A DNA stretch of 64,000 bases from NCBI RefSeq assembly GCF_003268275.1, contig NZ_QLYR01000003.1, positions 1 through 64,000 on the forward strand, in the 5' to 3' direction. The notes beneath the pieces were generated by a model. The model saw nothing but the letters and a program-made list of their open reading frames with translations, ran no database searches and was not told where the DNA came from. The stretch is from Hydrogeniiclostridium mannosilyticum (lineage in GTDB: Bacteria > Bacillota > Clostridia > Oscillospirales > Acutalibacteraceae). The position numbers and the translations under genes were made by a program. This document shows, in pieces, positions 25,449 to 33,544 of this stretch (positions within the stretch are counted from its first letter, which is position 1; the number at the start of each line of letters is the position of its first letter).

Positions 25449-25537
25449 GGAGAGGTGTCCGAGTGGTTTAAGGAGCTAGTCTTGAAAACTAGTGATCTCG
25501 CAAGGGACCAAGAGTTCGAATCTCTTCCTCTCCGCCA
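25449..25537 (+). tRNA. tRNA-Ser (anticodon TGA), CCA encoded
   Basis: GGAGAGG pairs with CCTCTCC, discriminator G, CCA at 25535-25537. The anticodon stem CTAGT/ACTAG encloses CTTGAAA with TGA at 25483-25485. The long variable arm is that of a class II serine tRNA. Confidence 0.95.
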
Positions 25538-25545
25538 AAAGATAA

Positions 25546-25566
25546 AAACACGGGAGTCCGTGTTTC
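25546..25566 (+). terminator. Terminator-like hairpin after tRNA-Ser(UGA)
   Basis: AAACACGG pairs with CCGTGTTT around GAGT; only a short T stretch follows, so read-through to the second tRNA-Ser is possible. Confidence 0.5.
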
Positions 25567-25626
25567 ATCTTGTTTAACCGGGTCTATCCCTTTTTTAAAT
25601 TAATATAGATTGTTTATTCACATTTT

Positions 25627-25716
25627 GGAGAAGTACCCAAGTGGTGAAGGGGCTCCCCTGCTAAGGGAGTAGGTCGGGTAACTGGCGCGAGGGTTCAAAT
25701 CCCTCCTTCTCCGCCA
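25627..25716 (+). tRNA. tRNA-Ser (anticodon GCT), CCA encoded
   Basis: GGAGAAG pairs with CTTCTCC, discriminator G, CCA at 25714-25716. The stem CTCCC/GGGAG encloses CTGCTAA with anticodon GCT at 25660-25662, reading AGC/AGU serine codons. A long variable arm is present. Confidence 0.95.
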
Positions 25717-25717
25717 G

Positions 25718-25750
25718 AAAGAACGTTGCTTTTGCAGCGTTCTTTTTTGT
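25718..25750 (+). terminator. Terminator of tRNA-Ser(GCU)
   Basis: AAGAACG-TTGC pairs with GCAG-CGTTCTT around TTTT, followed by T6. Confidence 0.75.
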
Positions 25751-25760
25751 ATGTTGATAC

Positions 25761-25955
25761 CCGGGAATTTCAGGCCCGGTTCCGGCACGGGTGAGCCAAA
25801 CTTCCTCCGCTGGGGTGAATTCAGGAAGTTTGGCGAAGTGCAGCGGTCAAAACCGGCAACGACGAATGAGCGGTGGCTGGTTTAGCGCACCGCAAAAAGG
25901 GGTGAGTTTCTCCAGCTCCGCCAGAAAAAGCGTTGTAAAAGCGACGCTTTTTTCG
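25761..25955 (+). ncRNA. Candidate structured RNA or decayed tRNA-linked repeat
   Basis: No coding frame is convincing here, but three hairpins follow in order: CCGGG/CCCGG (25761-25779), a 12-bp GCCAAACTTCCT/AGGAAGTTTGGC (25795-25834) and GCGGTG/CACCGC (25870-25893). Then comes CTCCGCCAGAAA (25916-25927), an exact copy of the end of tRNA-Ser(GCU) with its 3' flank (25709-25720), and a second AAGCG/CGCTT hairpin with T6. Either an unknown non-coding RNA or a remnant of tRNA-associated duplication. Confidence 0.35.
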
Positions 25956-26036
25956 TTATCTTCTTCACTATTCTGCAATCATAACCATCCGCTTAATGCA
26001 TGACTATGATTGACTTTACCTGAATTAAATGTTGTA

Positions 26037-26065
26037 TTGAACATCGGAAGAAAACGTGTTAGAAT
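26037..26065 (+). promoter_or_regulatory. Promoter of the GNAT gene
   Basis: TTGAAC (26037-26042), 17 bases, TAGAAT (26060-26065), 63 bases before the start codon. Confidence 0.5.
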
Positions 26066-26128
26066 GCAATAAACACAAGCTGAAAAATAGTATCAGTTCC
26101 ACCGCATATCCATTAAGGAGAATGTAAA

Positions 26129-26587
26129 ATGATTTTCAGAGAGGCTGAATTATATGACTTGGCACAAATCGTGCATTTGTTAGCAGATGACCCGCTTGGT
26201 AAACAGCGCGAGCAGGCCGGTAAAAATATTCCTCAGTTTTATATCGATGCGTTTCATAATATTAAAAATGATAAAAACAGCATGATCTATGTGGCTTGCG
26301 ATGAAAATGACTTAAAAGCAGTTATTGGTTGTTTTCAGATAACTTACACACAATATCTTTCGCGATGCGGCAGCAAGCGGGCTACAATCGAAAGCGTGCG
26401 TGTAAAAAAAACTACAAGAAATAACGGCGTTGGAACTCAAATGCTCAACTTTGCTATAGCCGAAGCAAAGAAAAATCAAGCAACTATAATACAGCTGACA
26501 ACCGATAAAACGAGAACAGATGCTAAACGATTTTATGAACGTATAGGTTTTAAAGATACACATAATGGAATGAAATTAGAATTATAA
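26129..26587 (+). CDS. GNAT-family N-acetyltransferase
   Basis: A 152-residue acyl-CoA-dependent acetyltransferase. The fold landmarks are the N-terminal FREAELYDLAQIVHLL, the central strand with IESVRVKKTTRNNGVGTQML (acetyl-CoA pyrophosphate loop of the R/Q-x-x-G-x-G/A type) and the late AKRFYERIGFKDTHNGMKLEL. Acceptor unknown; relatives modify small molecules, peptides or antibiotics. AAGGAG precedes ATG 26129. The gene is clearly AT-rich compared with the neighbouring fab or feo genes and lies in the accessory segment between tRNA genes, so it was probably acquired. Confidence 0.88.
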   Translation: MIFREAELYDLAQIVHLLADDPLGKQREQAGKNIPQFYIDAFHNIKNDKNSMIYVACDENDLKAVIGCFQITYTQYLSRCGSKRATIESVRVKKTTRNNGVGTQMLNFAIAEAKKNQATIIQLTTDKTRTDAKRFYERIGFKDTHNGMKLEL

Positions 26588-26838
26588 ACAGTAATAATGT
26601 ATATCAGAAATTGTAAAGCAATGCGACACAGTGCAAAAAAAGTTAAAAAGAAAATAGTTGTTATGAGCCTCTTGACACTCTATGAAAACAGATTTAGCCT
26701 CAGCAAGGCTGAAAAAGAATTTGAGGCAGCCCCGTACTGCTTAATAAAGCATTCTTGCAATAAAAACCATCTTGTTAACAGCGCTCTTGGAGAGGATCAA
26801 TATAAACTACTACGCTGCAATTAGGGGATGAGACTGAT

Positions 26839-28041
26839 ATGCGTCGTTTTGAATGGAAATCTGAACCGCCTGCGGAATGCCCTTTTCCACAGTCTGAAAG
26901 TTTATCGCGTATTATTTTTACAGGGCAAAGCAGTGATTATTATGTTGCAGACACTTGGTATCCTTCTTGGGCCGATGACGGAAACCTTTATTCGGGTTAT
27001 ACGGATGGTATGGTGGACTCCATATTTTCCTGCTCGGATGCGGCTGCGCTCTCCACCATTCCCGCAACAAAGAATTATCCCACGGCCTCGACAGGGAACG
27101 GGGTTTTGATTGGTAACGATCCACTTCATTTGCAGATTCGTTCACTGGGCGTTCAATTTGCAAATCCAGCACCTTATGGTGGACGTTACCCGTCAGGCGG
27201 GTTGGTCCATAATGGCGTCTGGTATTATGGAACCTATTGTCTCGGGCCTTACGGGCAGACAAAAGTGGGATCCATGGTTTATAATTGGCCTCACCTGGGA
27301 CCATTTGTCGGTTTCCGGGTTTCAAAGGATTATGGGAGAACATGGACCGATTGTCCACACACTCCAGAGGCTCCTTTGTTCAACGAAAACGGCATGTGCG
27401 GGTATCCGGTAAAAATCGGCGCACCGCATTTCGTTGACTTTGGCAAAAACATGGAGCATTCCCCCGATGGGAAGGCCTATTTGGTCGCCCATGGCTCGGA
27501 CCTCAAATTTTATCCTGTGGGCTTTGAGCGTTTTGCGCATAACAGCTGGATTACAGGAGACCAAGTATATTTGTTACGTGTGGTTCCTTCTCCCGAGACC
27601 ATTAATAATCCAAATGCCTATGAGTTTTTTGCTGGCCGTGAAAAGGATGGGACTCCAGTCTGGAGCAATGACTTTTCAGCCATCCAGCCTTTATTGGAGT
27701 GGGAAGGCAGCATGGGTTGTGTAACGGTTACATACAATGCTCCGTTAAAAAAATATTTGATGGCTGTCACAGATGGCGGCAACACCTGCGCCAAAATGCA
27801 TACCTATATTTTGGAGAGCAGCGCTCTTACTGGCGAGTGGAAACTTGTCACCTATATGAAAAATTTCGGGGAACAGGCTTATTTTGTAAACTTCCCTTCA
27901 AAGTTTATTTCAGATGATGGAAAAACATTGTGGATTTGTTATTCTGGCAATTTTGCCGTTAATTGGAATGGTGAAGCGATCCAAGAGAACCCACCGGGCA
28001 GTCACTATGGACTGGTTTTACAGGAAATTGAACTTAGCTAG
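26839..28041 (+). CDS. Beta-propeller, DUF4185/sialidase-like protein
   Basis: A 400-residue protein without obvious signal peptide. Repeated beta-blade patterns with aromatic and Gly-Asp motifs occur throughout: ADDGNLYSGYTDG, SGGLVHNGVWYYGTYCLGP, FRVSKDYGRTWTD (Asp-box-like), SPDGKAYLVAHGSD, GSMGCVTVTYNAPLKKYLM and KFISDDGKTLWICYSGN. These suggest a five-bladed glycosidase-type propeller as in DUF4185 or GH43-like groups; the exact family and substrate remain open. GGGGATGAG lies ahead of ATG 26839. No transporter or regulator is adjacent; it is followed by gene debris and tRNA-Thr. Confidence 0.6.
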   Translation: MRRFEWKSEPPAECPFPQSESLSRIIFTGQSSDYYVADTWYPSWADDGNLYSGYTDGMVDSIFSCSDAAALSTIPATKNYPTASTGNGVLIGNDPLHLQIRSLGVQFANPAPYGGRYPSGGLVHNGVWYYGTYCLGPYGQTKVGSMVYNWPHLGPFVGFRVSKDYGRTWTDCPHTPEAPLFNENGMCGYPVKIGAPHFVDFGKNMEHSPDGKAYLVAHGSDLKFYPVGFERFAHNSWITGDQVYLLRVVPSPETINNPNAYEFFAGREKDGTPVWSNDFSAIQPLLEWEGSMGCVTVTYNAPLKKYLMAVTDGGNTCAKMHTYILESSALTGEWKLVTYMKNFGEQAYFVNFPSKFISDDGKTLWICYSGNFAVNWNGEAIQENPPGSHYGLVLQEIELS

Positions 28042-28299
28042 AAGCTCAGAAGATTTTTATGTGCCTAGCAATTACATAAAAGGTGGCCGCAAGAAATCCA
28101 TCAATGTAGTATTAAGTACGTTTTCCCCTGCTGTGGCGCTATCATTCGGGCAGCGCAGGAGGTCGATGTGATCTGCGGGGATTGCAGAGAACCTTTCGAT
28201 CGGGCATAAAAACAGGCGTTAAAAAGTAGGTTTGCACTATCGCCGGAAAAAAGAAAAGCCCGAAAACCGCATGAACACAGGCTTTCCGGGCATAAACGC
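28042..28299 (+). other. Gene-poor stretch with a zinc-ribbon-like fragment
   Basis: An open stretch ending at TAA about 28207-28209 encodes IKYVFPCCGAIIRAAQEV followed by a C-x2-C pair (ICGDC), which looks like a zinc ribbon, but there is no start codon between it and an upstream in-frame stop. It is probably the remnant of a small gene. No other signal was seen. Confidence 0.3.
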
Positions 28300-28300
28300 A

Positions 28301-28333
28301 AAAATAGCTCTCCGTTATGGAGAGCTATTTTTG
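28301..28333 (-). terminator. Terminator of tRNA-Thr (bidirectional)
   Basis: AAAATAGCTCTCC (28301-28313) pairs with GGAGAGCTATTTT (28319-28331), a 13-bp perfect stem with T runs on both strands. Confidence 0.8.
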
Positions 28334-28355
28334 TATCAAAGTTTGTACTTTGATT

Positions 28356-28431
28356 TGGAGCTGGTGAGCGGACTTGAACCGCTGACCTGCTGATTACGAA
28401 TCAGCTGCTCTACCAACTGAGCCACACCAGC
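28356..28431 (-). tRNA. tRNA-Thr (anticodon CGT), CCA encoded
   Basis: On the minus strand GCTGGTG pairs with CACCAGC, discriminator T, CCA encoded. The anticodon stem GCTGA/TCAGC encloses TTCGTAA, anticodon CGT at 28398-28396, reading ACG. Confidence 0.95.
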
Positions 28432-28462
28432 ATTATTCCATATTCCCAAGACAGCGATTATT

Positions 28463-28491
28463 ATTATATAAGGAAAAATATTATTTGTCAA
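28463..28491 (-). promoter_or_regulatory. Consensus promoter of tRNA-Thr
   Basis: TTGACA (28491-28486), 17 bases, TATAAT (28468-28463) on the minus strand, 32 bases before the mature tRNA. Confidence 0.85.
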
Positions 28492-28655
28492 TATTTGTTC
28501 TCTATAAAAATGGAAAATTGTCTTTCTTATCTCTGAATCAAAGGCCGCTGTGACCGCTCCGTCTCTCATCCTCTATCGCCTGATGCGTTTTTAACAGGTT
28601 TCCTATATCAACATGTTCCCCAGCAGCCGTTTGTCCGCCTTCATATTCTAAATTA

Positions 28656-28700
28656 GGAAATCCGGCTGAAGTCTATGACGATTTAGCCGGATTCCTTTTT
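28656..28700. terminator. Hairpin between yqfD and tRNA-Thr
   Basis: AATCCGGCT (28659-28667) pairs with AGCCGGATT (28685-28693); the T run is better on the plus strand, so its direction of action is uncertain. Otherwise the 313 bases between tRNA-Thr and yqfD hold only the tRNA promoter. Confidence 0.45.
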
Positions 28701-28744
28701 GGGGGATTTATTCTGCTACAGAATCATGTGTCACATGTTTTTCC

Positions 28745-29914
28745 TTATTCCACATAAAACGCTGATTCCAGCGCGATATTTTCCTCGCATTTCATATCCA
28801 GCCGGTAGAGCAACGCCCCGGCTTCTATACGGTAGCTCTCCTGTTGCTCTATAACCTTCAGATCCTGCAGCTCCTTCTTTTTTTTCTCTGCCTCATCTCT
28901 GGCAACTTTCAAGGCCTCTGTCTCAGAACGCTCTTCTGCTCGCACCTCCTGTTTCAGCCAGCTTTCCTCCAGCCAAGTAATAGGAAGCGCATTTCCATTT
29001 ACCTCTAGCTTTGTCCGTACAGCCTCTTTTCTATAGGACTCGTCCGGCTGCGGTGTTAATGACAGTGGAATCCTCACGCCAAACAGATCCATGCTTTTTC
29101 GCATGACGGGCTCGCCGACTGTATAAGTGACCTCTTTTTGCAGCGGAACGCTTACTTCAAAGCGCCTGGTCGTAGAGGCAACTACGCGCCCGGATGCATG
29201 CTTAATCAGCGTGACATTTTTGTTGGTGTCCTCTACCATCCCGCTGATTAATAGCTGGCCCTCAACGACAGCCTCGCCCACTTTGGCAACGGCTGTTCCC
29301 TCATAAACCTCGATGCGCAAAATTTGCCCCGAAAAAGCTGCCTTTATATTGCAAGGCGTTTCCTGATTTTCCATTTCCGGCTTTCCCACAGCCTCTGCCA
29401 CCTCTACAGAGACACTGCAGCCCTTTGTATTAACTGATATCCAAGCGATCTCTGGCAGCTCCTGCATAATTGCCCGCTGCATCGCCTGGGGGTCGAGATC
29501 TTTTTTTGAGATCCCAGGCACCAGGCCCACCTTTTGATAGACCTCCTCCAATTTAGCCGCCGGGATCTCTTCATTGCCTATGGTTTTGATACTCCACACA
29601 TGCTGGGACAGCCCTATGAGAATCACCATAAAAAGAACCACACCCAGCGCCAAGCCTTTTCTTTTTTTCAGCCACGCAGTACGAAAAGGAAGGCCCTTTC
29701 TTTGTTCAATATGCAGCCGGCAACGAGACCGGGCGGCACAGCTTAACAGTTTTTTGTAGCGAGAAGCCATGATCCAGGCGCTGGGTTCTTCACCGCTCTT
29801 CATATCCCAAAGTATAATGCCCTGCCGGGCACACTGGTTAAAAAAGCGCTCCGCAGAGCCATAAATATGGAACCCCACTGCGCCCTGTAGCCAGCGCAAT
29901 ACCTGAACCAGCAA
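28745..29914 (-). CDS. yqfD: Sporulation protein YqfD
   Basis: A 389-residue membrane protein conserved in endospore formers. After a cytoplasmic N-terminus (about 1-90), one membrane segment (GLALGVVLFMVILIGLS) leads to a long extracytoplasmic part containing IKTIGNEEIPAAKLEEVY, ELPEIAWISVNTKGCSVSVEV and a coiled, charged stretch near the end. This matches the family called stage IV sporulation protein/YqfD, needed for normal sporulation by an unclear mechanism. The start is TTG 29914 with AGGAGGTG five bases upstream. It follows yqfC by 12 bases. Confidence 0.88.
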   Translation of the reverse strand: MLVQVLRWLQGAVGFHIYGSAERFFNQCARQGIILWDMKSGEEPSAWIMASRYKKLLSCAARSRCRLHIEQRKGLPFRTAWLKKRKGLALGVVLFMVILIGLSQHVWSIKTIGNEEIPAAKLEEVYQKVGLVPGISKKDLDPQAMQRAIMQELPEIAWISVNTKGCSVSVEVAEAVGKPEMENQETPCNIKAAFSGQILRIEVYEGTAVAKVGEAVVEGQLLISGMVEDTNKNVTLIKHASGRVVASTTRRFEVSVPLQKEVTYTVGEPVMRKSMDLFGVRIPLSLTPQPDESYRKEAVRTKLEVNGNALPITWLEESWLKQEVRAEERSETEALKVARDEAEKKKKELQDLKVIEQQESYRIEAGALLYRLDMKCEENIALESAFYVE

Positions 29915-29926
29915 AGCCGCACCTCC

Positions 29927-30193
29927 TCACACCATAAATTCCAAGCCTGTCAAGAACCCTTCTACAACCAATGAATCGGCCGTCATACATTTTATAATTA
30001 GCCCCCGGCCTGAAAAGCGAATAATCAAACGCCCTGCTTTTACCCGCACCACATCCGAATCATATTCTAAAATTCCCTGGCAGCCTTCTACAATGGCTTT
30101 TCGGTTCCCAAAAAATTCTAAATGCGCATTTCCAATTGCATTTTGTAACAGGGAAAGGCTGCCCAATTTTTCTTTTCTGTTTTTTTCGCCCAA
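29927..30193 (-). CDS. yqfC: Sporulation protein YqfC (YabP/YqfC family)
   Basis: An 88-residue beta-rich protein: AHLEFFGNRKAIVEGCQGILEYDSD, then RLIIRFSGRGLIIKCMTADSLVVEG, matching the short YabP/YqfC spore-coat-associated family. The start is TTG 30193 behind GGGAGTGG. It is the first gene of the leftward yqfC-yqfD unit and divergent from the ylbJ-like gene; all three are sporulation-related, so a sporulation sigma factor such as sigma-E probably reads both ways from the 106-base gap. Confidence 0.85.
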   Translation of the reverse strand: MGEKNRKEKLGSLSLLQNAIGNAHLEFFGNRKAIVEGCQGILEYDSDVVRVKAGRLIIRFSGRGLIIKCMTADSLVVEGFLTGLEFMV

Positions 30194-30299
30194 AAAGAAC
30201 CACTCCCTTCCCGCTCTCTTCTCCTTCTAAGATTATGCCTTCAAATTTGCATGTATGCGGGTCTTCGCTAATATCTATGAAGAAGAAGGAGTGGTACAA

Positions 30300-31391
30300 A
30301 TGAACGTCGATATTCAAAAAAGGACATCGCCCAAAATTTCACGAACATCGGTTTTTCTTGTTATTCTTGGTTCCGTTTTTTTTGGCGTGCTGCTCTGTAT
30401 CTACCCATTAGAAGCGGCAAACGGTGCTGCAAACGGTTTGGGCTGCTGCTTAAATATTTTAATTCCCTCTCTGTTTCCCTTTATGGTTCTCAGTGTGTTT
30501 GTCATCCAATCCGGCGCCGCCAATTACTTAGACCGCCCGCTGGGCCCTTTTTGCCGCCTGATTTTCCGTCTGCCCGGCAGCTCGGCTGCCGCTATTTTTA
30601 TGAGTATGATTGGCGGCTACCCCGTCGGCGCCAGATGCGTTTCCGCCCTGCTGGACCAAGGGGAGATCTCGCTTCAGCAAGCGCGCCGTATGCTCTGTTT
30701 CTGCATCAACGCCGGACCGGCCTTCGTCATTACTGCCGTCGGTGCCGGTTATCTGCATAGCATACAATCCGGCGTTATCCTACTAATCTCTCAATTAGCG
30801 GCCTGCCTATTGCTCGGATTGTTCTGCCGCGGGCGAAAAAAAGAGTCCATTCAACCGCGCAGTACCTCCCGTAAGCCCGTTGCCGCACCCGGCCAAGCGC
30901 TTATCCATTCCACTGCCGATGCCGCGCGTTCCATGTGCTCTATGTGCTGCTTCGTTATCCTATTTGCCGTCCTGATCTCCTTTCTGGAAATTTTTATTCA
31001 GAACCCCGCAATATCGGCCTGGGCCGCTGCATTCCTGGAAGTAACAAACGGCTGTGCAAAACTCTCCCAAATTGGGATACCTCTGTGGATTTTCGCCTTT
31101 TTTATTGGATGGGGCGGTCTTTGCGTCCATTTTCAAATCCTGTCCTTGCTACGGAATCTGCCAATGCCTCTTGGTAAATTCTTTCTATTTCGCTTTCTTC
31201 ACGGAGTTCTTTGTGCCGCCATCGCTTTCTTTCTCTGTAAAATTTGGCCTGTTTCCAGCGAAACCTTCTCCAACGTATCCACAACGCCTATGATCCATGT
31301 TCCAGATTCACCGGCTGCCGCAGTTTGCTTAATTGTCCTTTGTATTATTTTTCTGGTCGGCTATTCCAAGCATAAGGCCTCGCTTAAATAA
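30300..31391 (+). CDS. YlbJ-like sporulation membrane protein (Gate/nucleoside-recognition domain)
   Basis: A 363-residue polytopic membrane protein with about eight hydrophobic segments. Typical are SLFPFMVLSVFVIQSG, the GGYPVGARCVSALLDQGEIS loop and CFCINAGPAFVITAVGAG, and a second-half GLCVHFQILSLL, as in YlbJ of Firmicutes. The family is required late in spore cortex and coat assembly, perhaps as a transporter. ATG 30300 is chosen for AAGGAG eight bases ahead. It is divergent from yqfC. Confidence 0.82.
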   Translation: MNVDIQKRTSPKISRTSVFLVILGSVFFGVLLCIYPLEAANGAANGLGCCLNILIPSLFPFMVLSVFVIQSGAANYLDRPLGPFCRLIFRLPGSSAAAIFMSMIGGYPVGARCVSALLDQGEISLQQARRMLCFCINAGPAFVITAVGAGYLHSIQSGVILLISQLAACLLLGLFCRGRKKESIQPRSTSRKPVAAPGQALIHSTADAARSMCSMCCFVILFAVLISFLEIFIQNPAISAWAAAFLEVTNGCAKLSQIGIPLWIFAFFIGWGGLCVHFQILSLLRNLPMPLGKFFLFRFLHGVLCAAIAFFLCKIWPVSSETFSNVSTTPMIHVPDSPAAAVCLIVLCIIFLVGYSKHKASLK

Positions 31392-31477
31392 AAAAGCAGC
31401 GCATCCGGTCTGGATTTTATCCGCTGGCTATGTTATGCTTACAATAAGAATTATTAAGTAAACGGAAGGTCTTAATT

Positions 31478-31690
31478 ATGAAGAAAAAAAGCTATTTTAA
31501 CGAGCATATAGATGTTTCCTGCGGTTACTGCAAACACGGCTCTGAGTTTGACGGCGCCGTGGTTTGCAAGCTTGGCCGTTTTCTCTCCGCAGACTGTACC
31601 TGTAAATATTTTGACTACGACCCGCTCAAACGCCAACCGGCAGCAATGCCTCCCTTAAAAAGCTTTGATCCGAACGACTTCAAATTATAA
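31478..31690 (+). CDS. Small cysteine-rich hypothetical protein
   Basis: A 70-residue soluble protein with VSCGYCKHGSEFDGAVVCKLG then SADCTCKYFDYDPLKR. Five or more cysteines in C-x2-C and C-x-C arrangements suggest binding of zinc or an iron-sulfur cluster. I recognise the pattern as conserved among Oscillospiraceae but know no function. GGAAGG lies before the ATG. A strong terminator follows, so it is a single-gene transcript. Confidence 0.7.
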   Translation: MKKKSYFNEHIDVSCGYCKHGSEFDGAVVCKLGRFLSADCTCKYFDYDPLKRQPAAMPPLKSFDPNDFKL

Positions 31691-31706
31691 GAATGAGATA
31701 GTGACA

Positions 31707-31746
31707 AATAAGCCACCCGGGGTTAAGGCCCCGGGTGGCTTATTAT
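31707..31746. terminator. Strong bidirectional terminator
   Basis: AATAAGCCACCCGGGG pairs with CCCCGGGTGGCTTATT, about 16 pairs around a 6-base loop. It stands between the convergent cysteine-rich gene and the 105-residue gene and can serve both. Confidence 0.7.
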
Positions 31747-31773
31747 ATTTGAAAACCACCTGCGGCGGCCTGA

Positions 31774-32091
31774 TTACAAGGTGTTCCCGGAAACCGGCTT
31801 TATCCTCTTGCCCTGCGCCTGGATGGTCCCCAAACTTGTCTGCGCAGTCCCCTTAAACAGATCGTTTTCTACCGTAGCGCGCACACGAATGAACATGACC
31901 CCCAGCAGCGTCTGTACATTGCTTTCAAAACCGCAGCTGCTTCCCTGAACCCAACCGCCGCTGAACGGGTAGCTTCCTTTTCCTGCAGAGATTTTTCCGC
32001 TGAGCTCGCCCCCATTACTTTTTAACGTCAGCCTGGCCTGTATGGGGCCGGCTGGTGTTTGTAAAGTCAAGAGATAGGCGCCATCCACCAT
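31774..32091 (-). CDS. Small beta-rich hypothetical protein
   Basis: A 105-residue protein made of alternating strands: GAYLLTLQTPAGPIQARLTLK, GGELSGKISAGKGSYPFSGG, then FKGTAQTSLGTIQAQGKR. This repeat of short Gly-turned strands resembles the small domain sometimes attached to FMN-binding reductases in gut Clostridia, but here it stands alone. Function unknown. AGGTGAT lies five bases before ATG 32091. Confidence 0.6.
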   Translation of the reverse strand: MVDGAYLLTLQTPAGPIQARLTLKSNGGELSGKISAGKGSYPFSGGWVQGSSCGFESNVQTLLGVMFIRVRATVENDLFKGTAQTSLGTIQAQGKRIKPVSGNTL

Positions 32092-32210
32092 CTTATATCA
32101 CCTCATGATCATTGTATGCCTGATTGGTGAAAAGCGTTCCTTAAAAAATTCACCTTCAAAAGGCCATGGAAGCCCTATAGCCATCTATGAAAATCCATCC
32201 TAAACAGCTT

Positions 32211-33236
32211 TTATCGCAATATGTCCTCCAGACATAGGAGGATATCCTCAAGCATTGGCTGCAAGTTCATACCCCTTACAGCCAGAAAAGCGTGCCGAAC
32301 CTCTGCGGTGGAGAGAAGTCCCCAATTGGCTTCGTCCAACAGATGGAGACACATGGAAATAATTGAAACAGCCAGCCCGTCCCGGTCCAGTTTGTGCAGC
32401 TGCTCCCGATAAAGCGTGCGGTCAATAGACCCGCGCCTTTTGCAGCAGGCTCTCCACAGCTGCTCGTCAGATATTTCAAACTGCTCCAGTCGCTGCATTA
32501 CGCTGTGCTGGTATGCGCTGCACATGCCTGTTTGATGAAAAAGCGCCTCTTTTACTGCTTTTTTCACGCTCTGGGCAATTAGCTCCCCAAGTTTTGCATG
32601 GGTTCCTGCATCGGTCAGTTCGATATTGGCGGATAAATCCGCGGACAAAATAACGCCGTCTGTACCCGACCCCGTGGCAATGCCATGGGAGTACCTGCTG
32701 GGCACCATCAATTCCCCTACCGCGGCTGCCTTCGCCTCGGTAGCAGTTACCAACGCACGCGTTAAAATGCCGGGTGACAACTTACAGCTAAATAACAGAA
32801 TCATGTTGATTGTACCAGGCTGAAAAACAATAAATTCCCCGTTCCTCTCGCAATAGGAAGCCGGATCACCCGCCCGGACAGCATTAACGTTGATTCCTCC
32901 TGTCGCAATGGTCGTGACGCTCACATTCTCAAAGCACGCTGTTGCCATTGCGGCGTTGTGCATCTGGGCAGCCGTCGAAAGGCCGGTGGTAGATTCGGGG
33001 TCCAGCCCCAAGTCGCAGGCCGTCAGCCGCAGCTCGCCTTCATAGGTATCCGTCCGTAAATCCGAATAACCTGTCTCCTCATCCTTACAATCAAAATTGT
33101 AAACCGCTGTAATATCTTCCCGGCAGCCGCCGTTATAAGGGGAAGTACTCAGCACCCGCCTGGGGCCGCAAAACTCGATGACTATACTTTTTTTCTTCTG
33201 AATCAGCGCATCTCCTGTAGGTGGCTGCTGCAACAC
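32211..33236 (-). CDS. cbiZ: Adenosylcobinamide amidohydrolase (CbiZ)
   Basis: Hydrolyses the amide bond of adenosylcobinamide or pseudocobalamin to adenosylcobyric acid, allowing corrinoid remodelling. The family's motifs are clear: RRVLSTSPYNGG at the N-terminus, VTTIATGGINVNAVRAGDP, GTINMILLFSCKLSPGIL, TATEAKAAAVGELMVPSR and ATGSGTDGVIL. The last 110 residues (from about 230) are an extra helical region with no match I recognise. GTG 33236 follows GGGAGGA at six bases. No cobalamin riboswitch or corrinoid transporter was seen nearby, so it is an orphan salvage gene. Confidence 0.85.
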   Translation of the reverse strand: MLQQPPTGDALIQKKKSIVIEFCGPRRVLSTSPYNGGCREDITAVYNFDCKDEETGYSDLRTDTYEGELRLTACDLGLDPESTTGLSTAAQMHNAAMATACFENVSVTTIATGGINVNAVRAGDPASYCERNGEFIVFQPGTINMILLFSCKLSPGILTRALVTATEAKAAAVGELMVPSRYSHGIATGSGTDGVILSADLSANIELTDAGTHAKLGELIAQSVKKAVKEALFHQTGMCSAYQHSVMQRLEQFEISDEQLWRACCKRRGSIDRTLYREQLHKLDRDGLAVSIISMCLHLLDEANWGLLSTAEVRHAFLAVRGMNLQPMLEDILLCLEDILR

Positions 33237-33544
33237 ATTGATTCCTCCCAGCTGAATACACAAATTTTACGCTGCCCGAAAACGAGGCCGCCAATAATGT
33301 TCTTTAGTTATAGCATCCAATTGCCAAAAAGTAAATACGCCCCTAATACTTCCTCTTCACTTAGCCGTATCCGTCGCTTATTTTTCCGCAACACGCCTTT
33401 TTTCCGCTCCATTAGGCCGGGGAAATACCGGCGGTCAATCAGGCGCATGCTTCTTACTTGAAATTCTTCTGCCCTGAAAGGGGGGCAAAAATTTTTTTGT
33501 TAAATAGTATGATAGAAAAGATTATTTCATTAGGAGACTTTCTT

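Noticed and set aside
26597-26824. 75-residue plus-strand frame after the GNAT gene
   Set aside because: Low-complexity basic start, no family resemblance and no good Shine-Dalgarno; treated as gap sequence.
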